Assembly (NCBI GenBank): GCA_002849045.2
Contig: NCRO01000146.1
Span: 1 to 9,559, forward strand
Direction: 5' to 3'
DNA from: Candidatus Sediminicultor secundus
GTDB lineage: Bacteria; Atribacterota; JS1; SB-45; 34-128
DNA length: 9,559 nt
The notes beneath the pieces are model-generated. The model was not told where the DNA came from. It saw only the letters and a program-made list of their open reading frames with translations, and ran no database searches. The stretch's first letter is position 1; the number at the start of each line of letters is the position of its first letter. Below are positions 1 to 5,694 of the stretch, one piece after another. The position numbers and the translations under genes were made by a program.

Positions 1-222
1 AATATCCATGTAACACCTCATAAAGAAGGTGGATGGCAAGTAAAAAAGGGTGGAGCTGGAAGGGCAACTAAGAGAACTGATACACAGAATAAGGCTATTA
101 AGATTGCAACTCGCATTGCTAAAAATCAAAAGACAGACACTAAAATACATGGCAGAGACGGAAAGATTAGAGCAGGAAATAGTTATGGAAATGACCCGTG
201 TCCCCCTAAAGATAAAAAATAG
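1..222 (+). CDS. DUF2188 domain protein, C-terminal part (5' end outside window)
   Basis: The frame is open from the first base to a TAG at 220-222, giving 73 residues. Visible family hallmarks are HVTPHKEGGWQVKKGGAGRA near the start, the alternating TDTQNKAIKIA helix, and the C-terminal IHGRDGKIRAGNSYGNDPCP stretch ending in PPKDKK. These match the small DUF2188 family (about 75-85 aa), so only a few N-terminal residues should be missing. The molecular function of DUF2188 is not established. It lies 44 bp upstream of the hsdR start with no obvious promoter or terminator between, so co-transcription with the type I restriction gene is likely. A second frame over the same bases (50-232) is open but has no family-like sequence and is treated as a shadow. 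Confidence 0.88.
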   Translation, partial: NIHVTPHKEGGWQVKKGGAGRATKRTDTQNKAIKIATRIAKNQKTDTKIHGRDGKIRAGNSYGNDPCPPKDKK

Positions 223-250
223 AAGTAAGTAAAAACTTAAAATAGTTATT

Positions 251-259
251 AAAGGAGGT
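251..259 (+). promoter_or_regulatory. Strong Shine-Dalgarno site that decides the hsdR start
   Basis: AAAGGAGGT is close to a perfect anti-16S match and ends 7 nt before ATG 267. An in-frame GTG at 258-260 would give a protein three residues longer, but it lies inside this ribosome site and cannot be the start. ATG 267 (MPDHK...) is therefore the chosen start. Confidence 0.85.
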
Positions 260-266
260 GAATAAC

Positions 267-3200
267 ATGCCGGATCATAAAATATTTAATGAACGGCCTG
301 AAAGCCAGGATAGAATGATTAAAATGTTTCAAAAAATGGGTTATGAATATATATCGAGAGCTGAAGCAGAAGAAAAGAGGGGCTCAAAGGCTCGTGTATT
401 TTTTGAAGATGAAATGCAAAATTTTTTACAAAAGCAAACATTTCCATATAAAGGTAAAAAATTACCATTTTCAAGTGGCTCGATAGGAAAGGCGATAAGA
501 GAAATTGACCTGCCCATTAACAGCGGTCTTGCTATGACGAATAAAAAAATATATGACCTTATATGTACCGGGAAAAGTTTAGAGCAAACATTACTTGATG
601 GTAGTATGCAGTCATTTGATATCAAGTATATTGACTTTGAAGATCCGGATAATAATATTTGGCAAGTTACTGATGAATTCGAGGTAGAGCGTTCGAATGG
701 AAAATTTGTAAGACCCGATATTGTTTTTATGATAAACGGGATTCCTTTGGTCGTTATTGAATGTAAAAAATCCAGCGTAGATGTAATAGAAGGCATAAAA
801 CAAAATATAAGAAACTGGCAACCTGATTATATTCCTAATCTATTTAAATTTGCTCAAATTGTTATTGCAGCAAATCCTAACAAGCTTTTATATGGAACAT
901 GTGGCACATCATCTAAATATTTTTCTTTTTGGCGTGAAGAGAATAAAAAATGGCAAGAAGATATGTGTAGACTATATAGTCCGGATGGACAAATAACCGA
1001 ACAAGATAAAGCAGTAGTTTCACTTTTAACAAAAAAAAGATTGCTTGATATTATTTATAATTTTATCATTTATGATAATAATGTAAAAAAAATTACCAGG
1101 TATAAGCAGTTTTTTGCTGTTCATAAGTGTATGGATAGGATTAAATTAAAAGATGGTAAAAATACGAGGAATGGTGTTATTTGGCATACACAAGGCACCG
1201 GAAAAACAATTATCATGATCATGCTTACAAAAATGATTCAAAGAGATAAAGATATAATAAACCCAAGATTTATTTTGGTAACAGATAGAAAAAATCTTGA
1301 TAAACAAATAAGAGATAATTTTATAAATACAAATATGAGACCAGTTAGAGCAGCAACCGGCAAAGGGCTTGTTAATCTTATTAAAGATGAAGGTAACTCG
1401 GTAATTACGACGGTTGTTAATAAATTTGAGATAGCAATAAATCAAAATTTTAAAAATGAAAGTGAAAATATTTTCCTATTAATTGACGAAGGACACAGAA
1501 CACATTATGGAAAACTTAATACATATATGAGAACAGTTTTACCGAATGCAGCGAAAATAGCCTTTACCGGAACACCATTAATTAAATCTAAAAAGAAGAG
1601 CACTTATAAGAAATTTGGTCCGATTATTGATCCATATACCCTGGAAGATGCTATTAATGATAGTGTAACTGTTCCTCTTGTTTATGAGGGTAGAGTTATC
1701 CCTCAAAAAGTGACCAGTAAAAAAATTGATGATCATTTAAAATACATCACTGCTCCTTTAAATAGGGAGCAAACCGATGATTTGAAACGAAAATGGAGCA
1801 GATTTGTTCCATTAGCACAAACTAAGCAAAGGCTTGATATGGTTGCCTTTAATTTATATGAGCATTTTATCAAATATTGCAAGCCAAAGAAATTTAAAGC
1901 AATAATTACCTGTTCCTCCAGGGCTTTTGCCATTGATTTGTATTATAAGCTAAAACCTTTAGAAGGTATAAACCCTTCAGTTGTTATCACTCCAGAGAAT
2001 ATACAGGAGGGGGAGGATGATGACACTTCGACACAAAGCTTAAAAAAAATTGCCAATTTTTTTAAAAAAGAAATAGAACCTCTTTATAAAAATAATTATG
2101 AAGCATATGAAGACTATGCACGTAATACATTTATTGATCCTGAAGGTGACATAGATTTACTCATTGTAAAAGACAAGTTACTCACAGGGTTTGACGCGCC
2201 GGTAGCAGCTGTATTATATATCGATAAACCTATGAAAGATCATAGTGTTCTTCAAGCAATAGCAAGAGTCAACCGGTTATATGATAATAAAGATTTTGGC
2301 CTTATTGTTGATTATTACGGTGTTTTTAAAAAACTGAATGAAGCTTTGGATTTATATAATGATGACAAAATAGGATTTGACAAATTTGATGAAGAGGATA
2401 TAAAAGATACAATATTCGGACCTGTTGATGAAAAACGAAAACTGGCTGACTCTCATCAAAAATTATGGGATATTTTTGTCGGGATTGCAAAAGATGAAAC
2501 AAGATCTAACGTATGGCAAGAAACTTTAGAAAATAAAGATAAAAGAAAAGATTTTTATGAAAAGCTTTCAGTGTATTTCAAATTGGTGGATTTAATGTTT
2601 TCCAGTTATGAATTTTTTAACCTGGTTGGATTGAAGGAATCTGAAGTATATAAACATGATTTAATTCATTTTAATAAACTAAGAGCGGCTGTTTCGCTCC
2701 GATATAATGATAGTGTTGATTTTAGTAAATATGAAGACGGCATAAAAGAACTTTTAGATAGTTACGTTCAGGCAGACGATGCACATATTATTGTTGAACC
2801 ATTATATATTTTAGATAAAGATAAAATGATAAACCAGCTTGGAAAGCTGGGGTCAAAAAACGCTAAGGCAGATGCGATAAAAACAAGAATTGCTGCAGAA
2901 ATAGATACAAAGCAGTACGATGACCCTATTATGTTTTTAGAATTTTCCGAAAGAATAAATGAAACACTTGAAGAATATATGACGGACAGGAACTCGGATG
3001 CTTATTATAATTCAATGGAACGAATGGCCGAAGATTTTCGGGAAGGTAGAACGGCTTACAATTATCCTGCGTCTATTGAAAACGACAACGATGCAAAATC
3101 ATTTTATGGAGCAATGAGTAAAGTTTTGAAAAACAAAAAAGAAATAGAAACAAATATTGAGATGGAAGAAAAGCTTGCTACTTTGTCAATTGGGGTCAAA

Positions 3201-3383
3201 GAAACGGTTGTTGCTAATGCAAAACGTGATTGGCGGGATAATGTTATTGTGAATCGAAAAATAGTTAGCGAATTGGATGATGTTATTTTTGACTTCATCG
3301 AAGAAAACGATCTTAAAATGTCAGTTGATATGATTGACTTATTGTTAGATGAATTTATGATGGTTGCTAAGAAGAGGTTTTAA
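267..3383 (+). CDS. hsdR: Type I restriction enzyme, R (motor/endonuclease) subunit HsdR
   Basis: The product is 1038 aa, the usual length for the EcoR124-like HsdR group. HsdR joins HsdM2-HsdS, translocates DNA using ATP and cleaves remotely from an unmethylated target. The N-terminal nuclease domain shows the PD...ExK pattern (RPDI with D151; VIECKK with E165 and K167). The SF2 helicase core follows: Walker A HTQGTGKT (307-314), DEGH box (407-410), FTGTP motif III (433-437), LTGFDAP (639-645) and QAIARVNR motif VI (663-670). The C-terminal third, including EEYMTDRNSDAYYN, resembles the DUF3387-type HsdR C-terminal region that docks on the methyltransferase. All catalytic motifs are intact, so it looks functional. 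No hsdM or hsdS is present in the window; they are probably upstream of the DUF2188 gene. Only one base separates its TAA from the next gene's ATG. Confidence 0.96.
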   Translation: MPDHKIFNERPESQDRMIKMFQKMGYEYISRAEAEEKRGSKARVFFEDEMQNFLQKQTFPYKGKKLPFSSGSIGKAIREIDLPINSGLAMTNKKIYDLICTGKSLEQTLLDGSMQSFDIKYIDFEDPDNNIWQVTDEFEVERSNGKFVRPDIVFMINGIPLVVIECKKSSVDVIEGIKQNIRNWQPDYIPNLFKFAQIVIAANPNKLLYGTCGTSSKYFSFWREENKKWQEDMCRLYSPDGQITEQDKAVVSLLTKKRLLDIIYNFIIYDNNVKKITRYKQFFAVHKCMDRIKLKDGKNTRNGVIWHTQGTGKTIIMIMLTKMIQRDKDIINPRFILVTDRKNLDKQIRDNFINTNMRPVRAATGKGLVNLIKDEGNSVITTVVNKFEIAINQNFKNESENIFLLIDEGHRTHYGKLNTYMRTVLPNAAKIAFTGTPLIKSKKKSTYKKFGPIIDPYTLEDAINDSVTVPLVYEGRVIPQKVTSKKIDDHLKYITAPLNREQTDDLKRKWSRFVPLAQTKQRLDMVAFNLYEHFIKYCKPKKFKAIITCSSRAFAIDLYYKLKPLEGINPSVVITPENIQEGEDDDTSTQSLKKIANFFKKEIEPLYKNNYEAYEDYARNTFIDPEGDIDLLIVKDKLLTGFDAPVAAVLYIDKPMKDHSVLQAIARVNRLYDNKDFGLIVDYYGVFKKLNEALDLYNDDKIGFDKFDEEDIKDTIFGPVDEKRKLADSHQKLWDIFVGIAKDETRSNVWQETLENKDKRKDFYEKLSVYFKLVDLMFSSYEFFNLVGLKESEVYKHDLIHFNKLRAAVSLRYNDSVDFSKYEDGIKELLDSYVQADDAHIIVEPLYILDKDKMINQLGKLGSKNAKADAIKTRIAAEIDTKQYDDPIMFLEFSERINETLEEYMTDRNSDAYYNSMERMAEDFREGRTAYNYPASIENDNDAKSFYGAMSKVLKNKKEIETNIEMEEKLATLSIGVKETVVANAKRDWRDNVIVNRKIVSELDDVIFDFIEENDLKMSVDMIDLLLDEFMMVAKKRF

Positions 3384-3384
3384 G

Positions 3385-4110
3385 ATGAGAAAAATAAAAT
3401 TAATGATTTCGAAAAGTAACGAAGAAATTGAAATTGATATTTCACGAAAAAAAATGAAAAATGCGAGATTAAAAGTTTTTCCAAATGGTGAGGTAGTAAT
3501 ATCAGTTCCTTACAATGTTTCTTTGGAATGGATAAATCGATATCTGAAAGATAAAAGTGGATGGGTTAAGGAAAAACTTGATTCATTTAAGAAAACAGCA
3601 GGCATAGAAGCTATAAGATATATAAAAAGCGGAATTTCCACAAAATTTTTTGGTAGACAAGTTATAATTATTGTAAAAAAATCAAAGAAAAAGCGAGTAT
3701 ATCGAGACGAAGACATCATATATATTCATACACCAGATAAGAAGAATAAAAATATAATGAATAAACAATTAGAAAAATGGATAAGGGGAAAGTCCAAAAT
3801 AGTTTATGAAAAAATAGCCGATAGGTTATTCCCTATTATTGAAAAATATGGCTATGAACGTCCTGGAATTTATATAAGAAAAATGAAAACACGCTGGGGG
3901 AGCAGCAATAAAGAAAAGGGGCGTATCACGTTGAATTTTTATCTGTATAAAGCTTTAACGCCTTGCATTGAATATATTGTCCTGCATGAACTTGTACATT
4001 GTTTATATCCTAAACACAATAAAGAGTTTTATAATTTTTTAAGTATTTATATGCCAGATTGGAAAGAAAGAAAAAAAATCCTTGATTATGAGGTAGTGCA
4101 GGGGATATAA
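3385..4110 (+). CDS. YgjP/DUF45-type zinc metallopeptidase
   Basis: The 241-aa product has the YgjP (COG1451, DUF45) signature: KTRWGSS (R170, W171, G172) followed by LHELVHCLYPKHN, where H201, E202 and H205 form the HExxH zinc site and H211 is a plausible third ligand. Members of this SprT/WLM-like group are predicted zinc peptidases whose substrates are mostly unknown. ATG 3385 is preferred over the upstream in-frame TTG 3364 because GAGG at 3374-3377 sits 7 nt before the ATG and the TTG lies inside hsdR. It begins one base after the hsdR stop, so translation is probably coupled. Such genes are frequent neighbours of type I restriction genes (established observation). A role in controlling or processing the restriction complex is inference only. 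There is no signal peptide or membrane segment, which points to a cytoplasmic protein. Confidence 0.9.
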   Translation: MRKIKLMISKSNEEIEIDISRKKMKNARLKVFPNGEVVISVPYNVSLEWINRYLKDKSGWVKEKLDSFKKTAGIEAIRYIKSGISTKFFGRQVIIIVKKSKKKRVYRDEDIIYIHTPDKKNKNIMNKQLEKWIRGKSKIVYEKIADRLFPIIEKYGYERPGIYIRKMKTRWGSSNKEKGRITLNFYLYKALTPCIEYIVLHELVHCLYPKHNKEFYNFLSIYMPDWKERKKILDYEVVQGI

Positions 4111-4172
4111 AAAAATATAATGGTGTAAGAATATATGAATAAAATAAATACATTTAAATTATTTTATAAAAA

Positions 4173-4177
4173 AGAGG
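4173..4177 (+). promoter_or_regulatory. Ribosome binding site of the PLD-like gene
   Basis: AGAGG lies 7 nt before ATG 4185 and supports that start. The 74-bp gap (4111-4184) is very AT-rich. It contains a TATAAT (4116-4121) without a convincing -35 element, so it is unclear whether this gene has its own promoter or is read from the hsdR transcript. Confidence 0.6.
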
Positions 4178-4184
4178 ATAAAAT

Positions 4185-5291
4185 ATGCAGTTTAATAATA
4201 GAAGATTAGATATTTGGTCAAGAGGAGAGGTTTCAGAATATCTTATTCAAATTTTACTAAAAAAAGATCAGATTAAAGAATGTAAAAATCTTAAAATAGA
4301 AGAAGAATATCTTAATGCATTTTATCCAGAATGTACGAAACAATATGCATCAAGAATTTCCGCAGATAATGTACATACCGATCCATCAGCAGGTGGTGCA
4401 CCTAGTAGTTATTTTTGGCCAAAATGTCCCAAAGATTGCCCATATTATTTAAAATCTGAAGATTTTGTTCGTTCATTAAATAGCGAAGTAGAAGAAATTA
4501 TTAATAACAAAACTATAATAAAAAATTTTGATAGTACTTTGAATCCATTACCAATAATTATCTCAACATTATCTAGTACTGGAAACAGCGATATATTTCT
4601 TGATATTATTCACAAAAGTGCTATATCAATAGATTTAACTCTTAATAAAAAACAAAATTTTTCACATAAAACAAAAATACGTGAGTATTTAAAAAGATTA
4701 AATGATGCTCTACAAAAAACAAGCGAGAAAAATCTACTTCACAGCATACATCTTTTAGTGAAAAATATACTTGATGAATTTCCCGAAAAGAAAGCCATCA
4801 TAGAAAAGGAATTATCAGAAATTGGTTGGGAAATTAAAAATACAAGCTTATCTCCAAGAGGCAAGGATGTGATTGAACTTTTTTTCTCGCCAGGTTTAGT
4901 GCATTCAGCTTACAAAAGCATTAGAGATATAATTGAACAAGCACAAAGTAATATTGATATCATTGATTTATACATTGATAAATCTTTATTTGAAATTCTA
5001 AAAATAAAATCAGGTTCAAAAAATATTTCTGTAAGAATATTAACAAAAGTTAAACAAGATGATTTCGATCACGAAAAATTACTTTTTAATAATCAATATA
5101 CTAATATCTCAATCGAACGTAAAAATGTTACTGATTTTCATGATCGATTTATAATAATTGATAAAAAACTCGTTTACCATTTAGGAGCATCAATAAAAGA
5201 TGCAGGTGAGAAAGCATTTATGATAAGTAAAATAGAAGATAACGAAATAAAGAATATTATTATAAAGTCTTTTGAAGATAGATGGGCATAG
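4185..5291 (+). CDS. Unknown protein with C-terminal PLD-like (phospholipase D superfamily) domain
   Basis: The product is 368 aa. The C-terminal part, about 230-368, looks like a phospholipase D superfamily fold: alternating strands and helices (SNIDIIDLYID, ISVRILTK), then FHDRFIIID (H319, D320, R321) and a downstream YHLGASIKD (G334, A335, S336). This replaces the classical HxK(x4)D(x6)GS with an HDR variant and supplies only one half-site, so an active enzyme would need a dimer, or the domain may be non-catalytic. The N-terminal 100 residues contain C50 and a CPKDCPYY motif (C81, C85), possibly a small metal site. The middle, about 100-220, is mainly predicted helix. I do not recognise the full-length family. 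Single PLD half-site proteins of this kind occur among nucleases and in defence loci, so a nucleic-acid role is plausible but inferred. It lies between the Hsd block and a broken NTPase gene. Confidence 0.7.
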   Translation: MQFNNRRLDIWSRGEVSEYLIQILLKKDQIKECKNLKIEEEYLNAFYPECTKQYASRISADNVHTDPSAGGAPSSYFWPKCPKDCPYYLKSEDFVRSLNSEVEEIINNKTIIKNFDSTLNPLPIIISTLSSTGNSDIFLDIIHKSAISIDLTLNKKQNFSHKTKIREYLKRLNDALQKTSEKNLLHSIHLLVKNILDEFPEKKAIIEKELSEIGWEIKNTSLSPRGKDVIELFFSPGLVHSAYKSIRDIIEQAQSNIDIIDLYIDKSLFEILKIKSGSKNISVRILTKVKQDDFDHEKLLFNNQYTNISIERKNVTDFHDRFIIIDKKLVYHLGASIKDAGEKAFMISKIEDNEIKNIIIKSFEDRWA

Positions 5292-5334
5292 CCGCTACTT
5301 CATCAAACAGTTGATAGTTAGTTTCTCGCTTAGT

Positions 5335-5360
5335 GTTTTCGACAAGATTGCTCCGAAAAC
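5335..5360 (+). other. Small hairpin in the gap after the PLD-like gene
   Basis: GTTTTCG (5335-5341) and CGAAAAC (5354-5360) form a perfect 7-bp stem with a 12-nt loop. It is followed by GAGTTTATTA rather than a run of T, so it is at best a weak terminator. The surrounding 118-bp gap (5292-5409) has no gene I can support, and its first 80 bases are noticeably less AT-rich than the flanking genes. It could be residual sequence from an earlier insertion or deletion. Confidence 0.35.
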
Positions 5361-5409
5361 GAGTTTATTATATGAGGAAAATAAAATAACATTACTAATT
5401 GAGGTTATT

Positions 5410-5550
5410 ATGGTAAAAACTAAAAAAGCAACAGAACAAGAATTTGAAATTCCAATTGAGGAATTATTCCCCAAGTTTGAAAGTCATCTAAAAATAAAAA
5501 ATAACACTAGAATCTTATTTTCTGGGAAATTTGGTATAGGTTATAAATAG
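5410..5550 (+). pseudogene. 5' remnant of a P-loop NTPase gene, broken within Walker A
   Basis: This is a 46-codon frame with a proper start: GAGG at 5401-5404 is 5 nt before ATG 5410. The sequence contains EFEIPIEELFPKFESHL and then NNTRILFSGKFGIG. This is the N-terminus typical of a family of large P-loop NTPases found in defence and accessory loci, where GKFGIG is normally followed by KT/KS and several hundred residues. Here the match stops at GGT (5539-5541), the next codons read Y-K-stop, and the catalytic lysine and everything downstream are gone. The break coincides with the left edge of the 22-bp hairpin. A frame open further upstream (TTG 5272) overlaps the PLD-like gene and is not considered coding. 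The remnant is still likely translated as a short peptide. The family name is from memory of the motif and is moderately secure. Confidence 0.72.
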
Positions 5551-5564
5551 GGACACCTATTTAT
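5543..5564 (+). repeat. Perfect 9-bp inverted repeat with 4-nt loop (REP-like palindrome) at a gene-fusion joint
   Basis: ATAAATAGG (5543-5551) and CCTATTTAT (5556-5564) are exact reverse complements around GACA. The palindrome fills almost all of the space between the last NTPase-like codon (ends 5541) and the first methyltransferase-like codon (starts 5566). It supplies the TAG stop that ends the upstream remnant. Its size and shape recall short REP-type palindromes or the stem-loop ends recognised by Y1/IS200-like transposases (inference). There is no T-tract after it, so it is not a typical intrinsic terminator. Confidence 0.8.
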
Positions 5565-5565
5565 C

Positions 5566-5694
5566 ATCGAAATTGACCAGATGGTTTACAAAATTTATGG
5601 ATTAACCGAAGAGGAGATAAAAATTATTGAAAAATCTATTAAACAAAAAAATGAGAATAAAAATAATTTTTATAATACGGTAAGTAACCTATGA
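5566..5694 (+). pseudogene. 3' remnant of an adenine-specific DNA methyltransferase-like gene
   Basis: The frame reads IEIDQMVYKIYGLTEEEIKI and continues for 22 more codons to TGA 5692-5694. The pattern (E/L)IDxMVYxLYGLTxEEIxIIE is the characteristic C-terminal end of Eco57I/TaqI-like N6-adenine methyltransferases and related type IIG or PglX-like proteins. There it follows the target-recognition domain. The methylase motifs (for example NPPY) and the whole body of the enzyme are absent. The remnant is in the same frame as the NTPase remnant, separated by the TAG in the hairpin. An internal ATG (5581) could allow a 37-residue peptide by reinitiation, but it has no ribosome site. Its stop overlaps the start of the Avs-like gene. 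An alternative donor would be another DNA-modifying enzyme with the same C-terminal motif. Confidence 0.75.
5691..5694 (+). promoter_or_regulatory. ATGA stop-start overlap (translational coupling site)
   Basis: ATG 5691-5693 of the Avs-like gene overlaps TGA 5692-5694 of the methyltransferase remnant. Only a weak GGTAAG lies upstream (5679-5684), so initiation was probably meant to depend on ribosomes finishing the upstream gene. That gene is now a remnant preceded by an in-frame TAG at 5548-5550, so expression of the sensor may be altered. Confidence 0.65.

Noticed and set aside
50..232. 60-codon open frame at the window start
   Set aside because: It overlaps the DUF2188 coding frame, which has clear family motifs. 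This frame has no recognisable content.
258..266. GTG start adding three residues to HsdR
   Set aside because: The GTG is part of the Shine-Dalgarno sequence; ATG 267 has correct spacing.
341..821. Minus-strand frames opposite the HsdR N-terminus
   Set aside because: They are antisense to the nuclease domain with no ribosome site or recognisable domain; shadows.
2004..2022. Strong internal ribosome-site-like stretch (AGGAGGGGGAGG) before two ATG codons inside hsdR
   Set aside because: The ATGs are out of the hsdR frame and open only an 8-codon frame. The purine run is explained by an acidic linker (E-G-E-D-D-D).
4116..4121. TATAAT as a promoter -10 for the PLD-like gene
   Set aside because: No acceptable -35 at 16-18 bp spacing, and such hexamers are common by chance in DNA this AT-rich.
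5272..5409. Upstream extension of the NTPase remnant from TTG 5272
   Set aside because: It overlaps the end of the PLD-like gene, its residues have no family resemblance, and ATG 5410 has its own ribosome site.
5671..5676. TATAAT as a promoter -10 for the Avs-like gene
   Set aside because: No -35 at proper spacing (a TTGAAA lies 38 bp upstream), and it is inside the methyltransferase remnant frame.
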